Assembly: GCA_004557655.1 (NCBI GenBank)
Contig: SFGJ01000020.1
Coordinates: 1-24,482, forward strand
DNA: 24,482 nucleotides
From: Clostridiales bacterium
Lineage (GTDB): Bacteria; Bacillota; Clostridia; Oscillospirales; Oscillospiraceae
Direction: 5' to 3'
Under the pieces are notes generated by a model that worked only from the letters and a program-made list of their open reading frames with translations, did not search any database and was not told where the DNA came from. Shown piece after piece: positions 15,645 to 22,941 of this stretch. A program made the position numbers and the translations under genes. Each line of letters opens with the position of its first letter. Position 1 is the first letter of the stretch.

Positions 15645-15675
15645 AAAAAATGCACCCCCAGGGGTGCATTTTTTT
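15645..15675. terminator. Bidirectional intrinsic terminator
   Basis: AATGCACCCC pairs with GGGGTGCATT around a very short loop, flanked by an A run on the left and seven or more T on the right. It can end both the rightward surface-protein remnant and the leftward C39 peptidase transcript, whose stop is at 15700. Confidence 0.9.
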
Positions 15676-15699
15676 CGCGGATCGTCCGGCGGGGCAGCT

Positions 15700-16440
15700 T
15701 TATTCCCACGCCACGCCCTTGTCGTAGTCCTTGGGATAGGCGATGACGAAGGGCTGCTTGTAGGGGTCGTCCTTGTCGGCACAGGGGCCCTCGCGCCACA
15801 TGCCGTAAAACCGGCTGAAGGGGAAAATGTAATAGCCGTCCTGATAGTGGTCGGTGATGTCATAGGGGTCTGCGAAGATCAGCACATCGTCATAAGGGGT
15901 GTCGCTGCCGCAGGTGTCGATGCCGATGATCACCTGCCAGTGGCCGGCCCAGTCCACCCAGTCCACCAGAATGGGGATGCCCCGGTCGATGAAGTCGATG
16001 ACCGACTGCTCGAAGCCCTCGATGGTGTCGAATTTCAGGTCGGTGCCGGCGTGGTACTCCACATTCCAGCCGATGAGGTCGAAGAAGTCCGCAATGTTTT
16101 CTACCGTGGAGCCGCGCCCCTCGCAGCTCTCGATGAGCTGACCCACCAGCCGCTCGTGGTAGCGCTTCTGACCGAACCAGTTGAGCACCATCAGCGCGCA
16201 GGCCGCGCCGCAGGTGTACTCCGTGGTCTGCTGGTATGTCTCGAAGTGGGAGAGAATGTGGAGCGTCTCGTCGCTGGTCATGTTGTAGTAGTCGTTAAAG
16301 ATATAGTAGCGGGAGTCGTGATGATCCGTTTTCCCCGCGAAGGAGGACGCGCCGTCCTTGCATAGGTCGGGCTTGTATTTCTCCGGATAGGCGATGGTGT
16401 GCTTCTCCGGAAATGCAGCGTGGTTGGTGTTGTCGCTCAT
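15700..16440 (-). CDS. C39-like papain-fold cysteine peptidase, cytoplasmic
   Basis: The 246-residue protein has a papain-like triad: QQTTEYTCGAACALMVLNW holds the oxyanion glutamine Q71 and nucleophile C77, DWAGHWQVIIGID holds H167, and LIFADPYD holds D191. This is the C39_2/bacteriocin-processing-like peptidase fold, which cuts peptides or, in some relatives, isopeptide-like bonds. There is no signal peptide or membrane segment, so it acts in the cytosol. The C-terminus has several aromatic blocks (GYYIFPFSRFYGMW). The ATG at 16440 has GGGAGG 8 bases upstream and lies about 28 bases from the transcription start predicted from operator E. It is divergent from the CDF-like gene with which it shares a regulatory region. 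The substrate is unknown; peptide amidase or transpeptidase activity is possible. Confidence 0.82.
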   Translation of the reverse strand: MSDNTNHAAFPEKHTIAYPEKYKPDLCKDGASSFAGKTDHHDSRYYIFNDYYNMTSDETLHILSHFETYQQTTEYTCGAACALMVLNWFGQKRYHERLVGQLIESCEGRGSTVENIADFFDLIGWNVEYHAGTDLKFDTIEGFEQSVIDFIDRGIPILVDWVDWAGHWQVIIGIDTCGSDTPYDDVLIFADPYDITDHYQDGYYIFPFSRFYGMWREGPCADKDDPYKQPFVIAYPKDYDKGVAWE

Positions 16441-16474
16441 GATCTGACCTCCCGTCCGGTGTTTTCTGGCGAAC

Positions 16475-16506
16475 ATTATAATAGCATGACCGCAACAGAA
16501 CTGCAA
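16475..16506 (-). promoter_or_regulatory. Operator E: SARP-type tandem heptamer promoter for the C39-like peptidase
   Basis: On the minus strand, TTGCAGT (16506-16500), spacer TCTG, TTGCGGT (16495-16489), 8 bases, then a consensus -10 box TATAAT (16480-16475). No -35 hexamer is at standard spacing; TTGCAG would be 20 bases away. The leader to the ATG at 16440 is about 28 bases. Confidence 0.78.
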
Positions 16507-16524
16507 CCGGCAGGGGGGGAGGTG

Positions 16525-16556
16525 TTGCACTTTTGTTGCACTTTGGGTGGTATTGT
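16525..16556 (+). promoter_or_regulatory. Operator C: SARP-type tandem heptamer promoter for the CDF-like gene
   Basis: Two identical heptamers TTGCACT (16525-16531 and 16536-16542) are separated by TTTG, giving an 11-base repeat; 8 bases later comes the -10 box TATTGT (16551-16556). This is the cleanest of the five copies. It lies 18 bases from operator E on the other strand, forming a divergent regulatory region. Confidence 0.82.
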
Positions 16557-16598
16557 ATCCTTGGTACACTGGTCATGCGGTGCGGAAGGAGGGATACG

Positions 16599-17474
16599 GT
16601 GCAGCAGGAAGCGTACAAAAAACAGGAGAGTATCACCGGATTGCAGTTTCTGACGGAACTGCCCAACTTTGTGCTGGTGCTGGCCTCCGCTGTGGTGTCC
16701 CACTCGCTGATCGTCTGGCTTGACTTTGTGGACACGCTGGGCAACCTGCTGTCGGAGGCCATCGTGGCGGCGCAGTCCCGCCGCATGAGCCGCGACCTGC
16801 GGTATGAATATAACTACGGCGTGGGCAAGATCGAGGCGCTGACAACGTTTTTCACCGATGCCATCGAGCTGGGCGGTCTGCTGTGCATCGCTGTGGTGTC
16901 CGTCATGCAGCTTATCTCGCCGGAGAGTCCCAGCGAGCTGCTGATCTACGTGGTGGCGCTGAAGGTGGTGAATGTGTTCTTCGACCTCTGGTTTCTGCGG
17001 GGACAGGCAAAAATACGGGCTGCCAACCCTTCCACCATTGCCGAGAGCGAATATGTGAGCAACATCGGTGCGTTGGCCTTCGACGGCGCCGCGCTGCTGG
17101 CCTTGCTGGCGGTGTGGCTCCTACGGGGACATCGTGCCTCATGGTATGTGTCCCCAATATTGAGCCTTGTCATCGCGCTGGTGATGATGGCCTTCTGCGT
17201 GAAGCATATTCGCCGCGCTATAACGGAGCTGGCAGACAAAACGCTGCCGGAGGAAGCGCAGTTGAAGATACTGAAGGTGCTGAACCGGCACAACGGCGAC
17301 TACCGCAGATTCGACAGCATTCGTTCCCGCTACACCGGTACCACCGTGACGGTGGATCTGGCGGTGACCTTCGACGAGGGGACTACCTACCGGCAGATAG
17401 AGGATTTCCGCGACGCCGTGCAGCGGGAGCTGACGGAGGAGATCCCCAACTGCCGTGTATCGGTGATCGTGTGA
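16599..17474 (+). CDS. Cation diffusion facilitator (CDF)-family transporter with altered metal site
   Basis: The protein of 291 residues has the CDF layout: six membrane helices, a YNYGVGKIEALTTFF motif after helix 2 (family YGxGRxE), and a C-terminal cytoplasmic domain (from about 205, ending VSVIV). CDF proteins export Zn, Mn or Fe in exchange for protons. The transport site usually has D/H and D in helix 2 and HxxxD in helix 5. Here helix 2 reads LDFVDTLGN (D45 kept, D49 replaced by N49), and helix 5 reads EYVSN where HYQSD is typical, so metal choice or activity may differ. The start is GTG at 16599, 6 bases after AAGGAGG; the longer open frame from 16533 would cover the promoter. Confidence 0.78.
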   Translation: MQQEAYKKQESITGLQFLTELPNFVLVLASAVVSHSLIVWLDFVDTLGNLLSEAIVAAQSRRMSRDLRYEYNYGVGKIEALTTFFTDAIELGGLLCIAVVSVMQLISPESPSELLIYVVALKVVNVFFDLWFLRGQAKIRAANPSTIAESEYVSNIGALAFDGAALLALLAVWLLRGHRASWYVSPILSLVIALVMMAFCVKHIRRAITELADKTLPEEAQLKILKVLNRHNGDYRRFDSIRSRYTGTTVTVDLAVTFDEGTTYRQIEDFRDAVQRELTEEIPNCRVSVIV

Positions 17475-17545
17475 TACCCGTTTTTACCGCGGGCGATGCC
17501 CTCTGAGAGAATACACCAAGGAAGAAATTAGGAGGTCTTACAGTT

Positions 17546-18298
17546 ATGTGGACGAGAAGAGAACTGAAGGAGCAGGCGAAGGATGCTCTGAAGCGGAACT
17601 ATTGGAAGGCTGTGCTGGTGACGGTGCTGTTTGGAGCACTGCTGGGCGGCACCGGCGGCGCGGCCACGGCTGGCGTCGCTGTCTCCTCCGGCAGCGGCAG
17701 CAGCGACACCGGATCCGCGTGGGCGTTTATCGGGGGATTCCTGCATGAGTACTTCCCCGGATTGCTGACGACGCTGATCATCTTGGCCGTGGTGCTGGTG
17801 ATTCTGTCGCTGGCGGTGAGCATCCTGTTGCTGAACCCCGTCAATGTGGGCTTTTCCTACTTCCGCGTCAACGCCCTGCGAGGCACCGGCAATGTGGGCG
17901 ACCTGGGCCGCGGCTTCGATGCCGCCTATAAGCGCAACGTGGGCACCCTGCTGCTGCAGGCGGTGTATACCTTCCTGTGGACCTGCCTGCTGATCGTGCC
18001 GGGCTTCATCAAGGCGTATGAGTACTGCATGATCCCCTACCTGCTGGCCGACCACCCTGAGATGACCCGGCAGGAGGCCTTTGCTACCAGCAAGGCCATG
18101 ATGAAGGGCAACAAGTGGAAGGCCTTCGTCCTGGACCTGAGCTTCATCCCCTGGGATATTCTCAGTGCCCTGACGCTGGGCATCGTATCGGTGTTCTATG
18201 TGGCGCCCTACCGCCAGCTCACCGCCGCGGCACTGTATGAGAAACTGAAGGCGCAGAATGAAGTGCCTGCGGCAGAGGTCCCCGCGCAGGGCGAGTAA
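17546..18298 (+). CDS. DUF975-family membrane protein
   Basis: The 250-residue protein starts WTRRELKEQAKDALKRNYWKAVLV, the hallmark of DUF975 (a short amphipathic RxLKxxAKxxLxxNYW motif before the first helix). Helices follow near 22-45, 75-98, 140-155 and 190-215, with the conserved GRGFD, then IPYLLADHPEMTRQEAFATSKAMMKGNKWKAF block between them. The molecular role of the family is unknown; it is widespread in Bacillota and usually found with stress or envelope genes. An AGGAGG site precedes the ATG by 9 bases. It is 71 bases behind the CDF-like gene with no terminator between them, so it may be read from operator C. The Gly/Ser-rich loop at about 46-60 is longer than usual. Confidence 0.82.
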   Translation: MWTRRELKEQAKDALKRNYWKAVLVTVLFGALLGGTGGAATAGVAVSSGSGSSDTGSAWAFIGGFLHEYFPGLLTTLIILAVVLVILSLAVSILLLNPVNVGFSYFRVNALRGTGNVGDLGRGFDAAYKRNVGTLLLQAVYTFLWTCLLIVPGFIKAYEYCMIPYLLADHPEMTRQEAFATSKAMMKGNKWKAFVLDLSFIPWDILSALTLGIVSVFYVAPYRQLTAAALYEKLKAQNEVPAAEVPAQGE

Positions 18299-18368
18299 CA
18301 TAAAAGGGAAAATGCGGCTTGTCGCTTCACCGCAGCTTACATTGTGCGGTACTGCCTTAAACCATCTG

Positions 18369-18400
18369 CTGCACTTCTGCTGCGCATTGGATAGTGCAGT
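18369..18400 (+). promoter_or_regulatory. Operator D: weaker SARP-type tandem heptamer element before the 18-24 kb operon
   Basis: CTGCACT (18369-18375), spacer TCTG, CTGCGCA (18380-18386), 8 bases, then TGCAGT (18395-18400) at the -10 position. The repeat and spacing match the other four copies, but the -10 is poor and the heptamers begin with C. It lies 63 bases before the TTG start of the nucleosidase gene. It may be a weak or strictly activator-dependent promoter. Confidence 0.58.
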
Positions 18401-18462
18401 GGGCGATGAGAGAAACGGACAGCTCTTGAAGTGCGATGACTAAATTAACAGGAGGGATCACA

Positions 18463-19233
18463 TTGGGTGATTTTCATACAGCCGTAGCACTGATCGTTGC
18501 CACAGACACAGAGGAGACCGCTGTTCGCCATATGTATGAGTGGACACAGCGCACCTTTGCGGAGGACGGCCAGCCCTATTATGAGGCATGCTTCTCCCGG
18601 GGCAGCGAGGAACATCGGGTGGTGTATGCCCGGCAGGGCGAGATGGGAATGGTGGCCGCGGCGGTTCTGACCACCAAGCTCATTGGGCGGTACAGTCCGC
18701 GTTATGTCATTATGGTGGGCATTGCCGCAGGTATCGCCAAGCCCGATATGGCGGAGCAAATCTACGGGGATGTCAATGTGGCGAATCTGGTATGGAACTA
18801 CTCTGTGGGCAAGTTTGTGCCCATGGAACGCGCGGATATTCAATACGGCAGTGTGGGATTCATCCCCCGCCCCACTATGATCCACATAAGTGAGGATATC
18901 CTTCCCTATGTAGAGGCGGCCGCGGCGTCACCAGAGAATCAGTGTCATGTCCATATCGGGCCTATGGCTTGCGGCACCTCCGTGGTAGCCAACCGTGATG
19001 TGCTTGAAAAACAGGTGCGCTCCCAGCTGCAGGGGACGGTCGCGCTGGATATGGAGTCGTATGCCGTTGCCTATGCGGCGGAGCATGCCGTCGAGCCACG
19101 CCCCGTACCGCTGATCATCAAAAGCGTCTGCGACTACGCCGATGCGCAGAAATCCGATCAATACCAGAAGTTCGCGGCATTTACGAGTTGTGAATACGCC
19201 AAACTGCTGTACGAAAAATTTTTACCGCTGTAG
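18463..19233 (+). CDS. PNP/UDP-phosphorylase superfamily nucleosidase (MTA/SAH nucleosidase-like)
   Basis: The 256-residue protein has the phosphorylase superfamily signature: VALIVATDTEETAVR at the start (purine/ribose site), MVGIAAGI (84-92), GTVALDMESYAVAYAA with the ribose-binding E198, and IIKSVCDYAD with D224, the acid that protonates the base in MTA/SAH nucleosidases. The usual SD pair reads CD. It should split a nucleoside into base and sugar; the long insert at about 24-58 and the shortfall of close MtnN motifs suggest another substrate. I chose the TTG at 18463, 7 bases after AGGAGG; an in-frame ATG at 18436 has no ribosome site. It is the first gene of the operon behind operator D, together with STAS and RsbW-like proteins. 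Confidence 0.8.
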   Translation: MGDFHTAVALIVATDTEETAVRHMYEWTQRTFAEDGQPYYEACFSRGSEEHRVVYARQGEMGMVAAAVLTTKLIGRYSPRYVIMVGIAAGIAKPDMAEQIYGDVNVANLVWNYSVGKFVPMERADIQYGSVGFIPRPTMIHISEDILPYVEAAAASPENQCHVHIGPMACGTSVVANRDVLEKQVRSQLQGTVALDMESYAVAYAAEHAVEPRPVPLIIKSVCDYADAQKSDQYQKFAAFTSCEYAKLLYEKFLPL

Positions 19234-19243
19234 TGTGAGGATC

Positions 19244-20857
19244 ATGAAAACGATTTTACGAGACACGGATTCGCTGGATGCGGCGGGCGTGGACAACATA
19301 TCAGAACAGATCGCCGATGTGCTGGCGGACTATCCCTACATTACCAAGCGCGACATCCTGCGCCTGCGTTTGGGCGCGGAGGAGATCCTGCTGCACTGGC
19401 GGCAGGAGGTAGGCGAGTTGCGGGTGGAACTGTCCATCGAGGAAAAGGGCCGCTGGGTCGATCTGATGCTCCAGATGGACGGCGTGCCCTACCGGCTGAC
19501 ACCACCGGACGCGGCAGAGGTCTCCGGTGTCAGCGGCGTGGAGAGCACGCTGGCCAATCTGGGCATCGACTGGACCTATCAGTTTGACCACGGGCAGAAC
19601 AGCGCCTATATCTCCGTGGAGGCACGGGAGAGCCACCGCGTCCGCCATGTGCTCACCGCCATGGCGCTGGCCGCTGCATCCGCCGTGCTGCTGCGGCTGC
19701 TGCCTGCCGCCGTGGATGTGGTGCAGAACTATGTGACGCAGCCGCTGCTGGCACTGTGCTCTAGATTCCTCACCGCCGTGGTCACGCCCATGATGCTGCT
19801 GGCAGTCATCAGCGGCGTGCTCAGCGTGGGCAGTCCCCGCACCTTCCATCGGGTGGGACGCTATGCATGCATCCGCTTTCTGTTCAGTATGCTGGTGGTC
19901 ATCCTGTGCGCCGGTGTGCTGTGCGCCGTGTTTTTCCCGTTCCGCTTTTCCACGGAGGGGGAGGGGAGCCTCGCCGTTTTCGGCCGGTTCCTGTCGGGGA
20001 TCGTCCCCGCCGACGCCCTGTCGCCCCTTATCGACGGCAATATGCTGCAGCTGGTGTTCGTGGGCACGGTGGTGGGTATGGCCATGCTGTTTTTGCAGCG
20101 GCGCGTGGGCATGACGGCTCAGCTGGTGGACGAGGGCAGCGCCATCGTGCTGAAGCTGCTGACCGGCTTTGAACGCGCGCTGCCGGCCTTCGTGTTTCTC
20201 AGTATGCTCTCCACCGGGCTGACCGCCGACGTGGACACCCTGCTGAGCTACGGGCGGATGATCCTGCTGTTCGCAGCTTTCTGCACCGTGGTGACGGCGG
20301 TGCAATTTGTGTATGTCGCCCGCAGGACGGGGTATCCGGTCGGGAAAATGTGGGAGATCCTGCGGCCAACCTTTATGACGCAGTTGGCCTCGGCCTGCTC
20401 CTCCTCCGCCTTTTCCGACGCCTATGACGCCTGCGAGCGGGGCTTCGGCATGGACAGAAGGCTGGTGCGCTTCGCGCTGCCCATCGGCACGGTGATCCAC
20501 AAGCCGCTGATCGCGGCGGAGTTCGTGTTCGTGATCTTCGCCATCCGGGACATGACCGGCGACACCATGACGCTGGGAGCTCTGCTCCTGCTGGCGGTTA
20601 TGGCGTTCTTGACCTCGGTGGCGTATCCACCGGTGTCCGGCGGCGAGATATCCTGCTATACCGTGCTGTTGTTACAAATGGGCATAAGCGGCGATCTGCT
20701 GGCGGCGGCCTGCGCGCTGTCCGCCCTGTTTGACATGGTGGAGGCTCCCTGCAACACCCTGTGCACCGAGCTGCAACTGCTGCTGACCGCCCGCAAGCAC
20801 AACCTGATGACCGGCGGCAAAGCCGCGCAGCAGCACACACCGGAGGTGACCCGATGA
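19244..20857 (+). CDS. Fusion of a GHKL-like domain to an SLC1-type (dicarboxylate/cation symporter) transporter
   Basis: Residues about 1-135 look like a degenerate GHKL/RsbW-like ATPase: ITKRDILRLRLGAEEILLHW corresponds to the helix carrying the E-N pair (asparagine missing), followed by GRWVDLMLQMDGVPY. Residues about 140-525 form a divergent SLC1 symporter: LACSSSAF-type serine-rich hairpin (LASACSSSAFSDAYDACE), LPIGTVIHKPLIA where relatives have LPLGATINMDGTA, and ALFDMVEAPCNTLCTE for the last ion-binding helix. The NMDGT motif is lost, so ordinary sodium-coupled glutamate-type transport is unlikely; a sensor or unusual transporter is possible. The start ATG at 19244 has GTGAGG upstream, and its end overlaps the next start (ATGA). 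The GHKL assignment is less sure than the SLC1 one. Confidence 0.72.
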   Translation: MKTILRDTDSLDAAGVDNISEQIADVLADYPYITKRDILRLRLGAEEILLHWRQEVGELRVELSIEEKGRWVDLMLQMDGVPYRLTPPDAAEVSGVSGVESTLANLGIDWTYQFDHGQNSAYISVEARESHRVRHVLTAMALAAASAVLLRLLPAAVDVVQNYVTQPLLALCSRFLTAVVTPMMLLAVISGVLSVGSPRTFHRVGRYACIRFLFSMLVVILCAGVLCAVFFPFRFSTEGEGSLAVFGRFLSGIVPADALSPLIDGNMLQLVFVGTVVGMAMLFLQRRVGMTAQLVDEGSAIVLKLLTGFERALPAFVFLSMLSTGLTADVDTLLSYGRMILLFAAFCTVVTAVQFVYVARRTGYPVGKMWEILRPTFMTQLASACSSSAFSDAYDACERGFGMDRRLVRFALPIGTVIHKPLIAAEFVFVIFAIRDMTGDTMTLGALLLLAVMAFLTSVAYPPVSGGEISCYTVLLLQMGISGDLLAAACALSALFDMVEAPCNTLCTELQLLLTARKHNLMTGGKAAQQHTPEVTR

Positions 20858-21405
20858 CCGACCGCATCAACAGGGCGTTCCTCTTTGCGCTGTACGCCCA
20901 CGGCGAGCAAAGGCGAAAGGACGGCTTGCCCTATATCGTCCACCCCTTTGAGGTGGGCATGACCTTGGCCCGCAACGGTGCCGACGAGGCACTGGTCTGC
21001 GCCGGACTGCTCCACGACACCATTGAGGACGCCTACATCACGCCGGAGCAGCTCCGCGCCGCCTTTGACGAGGAGGTGGCGGAGCTGGTGCTGGAGGACA
21101 GCGAGGACAAATCCAAAAACTGGGAGGAGCGCAAAACGGCGGCTATCCGGTCGCTGTACACCGGAAGCTGCAGTCACCGAATGCTCATGTGCGCCGACAA
21201 GCTGGCCAACCTCCGCAGTATCCGCGACCGGCTGGCGGAGGAGGGAGATGCTGTGTGGAGCCGCTTTAGCCGCGGCAAGGACAAGCAGGCGTGGCTGTTC
21301 CGCGAGACGGCGAAGGCCCTCTCACCGCTGGAAGGACTGCCCATGTATGAGGAGTTAAAAGCGTTGACACGAGCCATATTTTCGGATATAACGGAGGGAG
21401 ACTAA
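20854..21405 (+). CDS. Small SpoT/MESH1-like HD hydrolase
   Basis: The 183-residue protein is a stand-alone HD domain of the RelA/SpoT hydrolase type: AHGEQRRKDGLPYIVHPFEVG (H30), LLHDTIED (H54, D55, E58, D59) and MCADKLANLRSI (D115, N119), which together make up the Mn-binding and catalytic set. Such small alarmone hydrolases split (p)ppGpp to GDP/GTP plus pyrophosphate; some MESH1 relatives act on NADPH. There is no synthetase domain. The gene overlaps the upstream stop by four bases (ATGA) with GGAGGTG before it, and its stop overlaps the next start (TAATG), so it is tightly coupled to its neighbours. The motif set is intact, and activity is likely. Confidence 0.87.
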   Translation: MTDRINRAFLFALYAHGEQRRKDGLPYIVHPFEVGMTLARNGADEALVCAGLLHDTIEDAYITPEQLRAAFDEEVAELVLEDSEDKSKNWEERKTAAIRSLYTGSCSHRMLMCADKLANLRSIRDRLAEEGDAVWSRFSRGKDKQAWLFRETAKALSPLEGLPMYEELKALTRAIFSDITEGD

Positions 21406-22577
21406 TGGAAACGAATATCAGACATGACGGACAGCTTTCTGTGGTGGAGTTGACCGGCAGCATCAACTCCGGCAATGCCCATGAATTCGAGGATGCGCTC
21501 AGCGGAGAGCCCTCCAGCGAGGAGGGCGTGATCATCGACGCCGGCGGATTGGAGTACATCTCCTCAGCCGGCCTGCGGGTGCTGCTGGCGGCCAAAAAGC
21601 GCTGTAAGGGGAAGATCTTCCGCATCGTCAATGTCAACGACGAGGTGATGAATGTCTTTGATGTCACCGGCTTCTCCGAAATCATGGACATCTCCCGCGC
21701 CGTGCGGCAACTGAGCGTGGAGGGCTGCGACCGCATCGGCGCCGGCGCCTGCGGTGAGGTATTCCGCCTGGACGACGAGACCATCATCAAGCTGTACTAC
21801 CCCCGGGTGAAGAAGGAGGAGATTGAGCAGGAGAAGGCCCTGGCCAAGAAGGCCTTCGTCATGGGCGTACCCACCGCCATCTCCTACGACATCGTAGAGG
21901 CCGACGGCCGCACCGGTGTGGTCTATGAGCTGATCAAGTCCAAGACCATCGGCGAGCTGATCCGCGGCGACGAGGGCCACCTGGAGAAGTATGTGGACAT
22001 GTACGCCGCTGTCTGCCGCCAGATCCACGGCATCGAGGCGGAGCCGGGCCAGCTGCCGTCCTTCAAGGACATCAACCGCTCCGACATCCCCAATGTCACC
22101 GGCATCACCGAGGAGGAGCGGGCGTACCTGCACCGGTTCTTGGACCTGATTCCCGACCGTATGAACTGTCTGCACGGCGACCTGAACATCAACAACATCA
22201 TGGTGCACAATGGCGAGTGCTGCCTTATCGACATGGGCGAGTTCTCCACTGGTACGCCCATGTTCGACCTGTCCCGCATCCTGTTCTCTATGGAGTTCGC
22301 CGGCGCGGCCAAGGGTGAGTTCAACAGCTTCTACAAGCTGCCCCAGGATATCGTGACGCACATCTTGCACCTGTTTTTGGAGAAATATTTCGGCTGCCCG
22401 CTGGCCGAGGCCGAAAAGACCTACCCCGACGCCGCGTGGCTGTACCCGCTGGCGTGGTTCCGCTGCTGCACTTCGCTGTTGAAGGGCGACCGCTGGGGAG
22501 AAGAGAAGCGTGCCATGGCGCTGGACATTCTGCGTACACAACTGATACCATTTGTGGATGCACAGTGCGGCAAATAG
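21405..22577 (+). CDS. STAS domain fused to a protein-kinase-like phosphotransferase (TIGR02172-type)
   Basis: Residues 1-105 are a STAS (anti-sigma antagonist) domain with the phospho-serine loop LEYISSAGLRVLL (S53/S54). Residues about 110-390 form an aminoglycoside-phosphotransferase/kinase-like domain: IGAGACGEVFRL and TIIKLY with the ATP-binding lysine, Brenner motif HGDLNINNIMV and metal motif LIDMGE. The catalytic set looks complete. Known members of this fused or neighbouring arrangement in Clostridia and Fibrobacter have no defined substrate. The STAS loop is almost identical to that of the next gene, so both may be clients of the same RsbW-like kinase and SpoIIE-type phosphatase. The first base of its ATG is the last base of the previous stop, and GGAGGGAG lies 5 bases upstream. 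Confidence 0.85.
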   Translation: METNIRHDGQLSVVELTGSINSGNAHEFEDALSGEPSSEEGVIIDAGGLEYISSAGLRVLLAAKKRCKGKIFRIVNVNDEVMNVFDVTGFSEIMDISRAVRQLSVEGCDRIGAGACGEVFRLDDETIIKLYYPRVKKEEIEQEKALAKKAFVMGVPTAISYDIVEADGRTGVVYELIKSKTIGELIRGDEGHLEKYVDMYAAVCRQIHGIEAEPGQLPSFKDINRSDIPNVTGITEEERAYLHRFLDLIPDRMNCLHGDLNINNIMVHNGECCLIDMGEFSTGTPMFDLSRILFSMEFAGAAKGEFNSFYKLPQDIVTHILHLFLEKYFGCPLAEAEKTYPDAAWLYPLAWFRCCTSLLKGDRWGEEKRAMALDILRTQLIPFVDAQCGK

Positions 22578-22607
22578 TCTTGTCATAAAATAGAGGAGGA
22601 AAAAGAA

Positions 22608-22913
22608 ATGAACCTGAAAATCGAGAAAGTCCCTGCAGATACCGGTATCACAGTGGCACTGGCAGGCCGTCTGGATACCAGCACCGCGCCTGAGCTGGAA
22701 GCGGAGCTGGAGAAGTTGCTGCCTACCGCCGCGGCGCTGACCTTTGACCTTGCAAATCTGGAATACATCTCCTCCGCAGGCCTGCGTGTCATCCTCAAGA
22801 CGCAGAAAGAGATGAGCCGCAAGGGTGGCATGAGGCTGATCCATGTGCCGGAGACTGTGATGGAGGTCTTTGACATCACCGGCTTTGTGGACTTCCTGAC
22901 CATTGAGAACTGA
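22608..22913 (+). CDS. STAS-domain anti-sigma factor antagonist (RsbV/SpoIIAA-like)
   Basis: The 101-residue protein is a complete stand-alone STAS domain: VALAGRLDTSTAPELEAEL, LTFDLANLEYISSAGLRVIL with the phosphorylatable S55/S56, and MEVFDITGFVDFLTI. In partner switching the unphosphorylated form binds an RsbW-like kinase and frees its target; the kinase phosphorylates the serine, and a PP2C phosphatase removes the phosphate. The kinase-like protein is encoded 28 bases downstream, and a SpoIIE-type phosphatase at 4260-6698. A GAGGAGG site lies upstream at good spacing. The short 30-base gap from the STAS-kinase gene has no terminator, so it is in the same operon. Confidence 0.92.
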   Translation: MNLKIEKVPADTGITVALAGRLDTSTAPELEAELEKLLPTAAALTFDLANLEYISSAGLRVILKTQKEMSRKGGMRLIHVPETVMEVFDITGFVDFLTIEN

Positions 22914-22941
22914 CGATCAACACCCGAAAGGGGGAATTGCC

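Noticed and set aside
15538..16365. A plus-strand open frame opposite the C39-like peptidase
   Set aside because: It begins inside the surface-protein remnant and crosses a strong terminator; the opposite strand has a full catalytic triad and a good ribosome site.
18312..18354. Alternating short stems (TGCGG, CCGCA, TGCGGT) before the nucleosidase gene, like an attenuator
   Set aside because: Stems are only 5-6 base pairs, there is no T run, and they lie upstream of the predicted transcription start, so an RNA switch is not supported.
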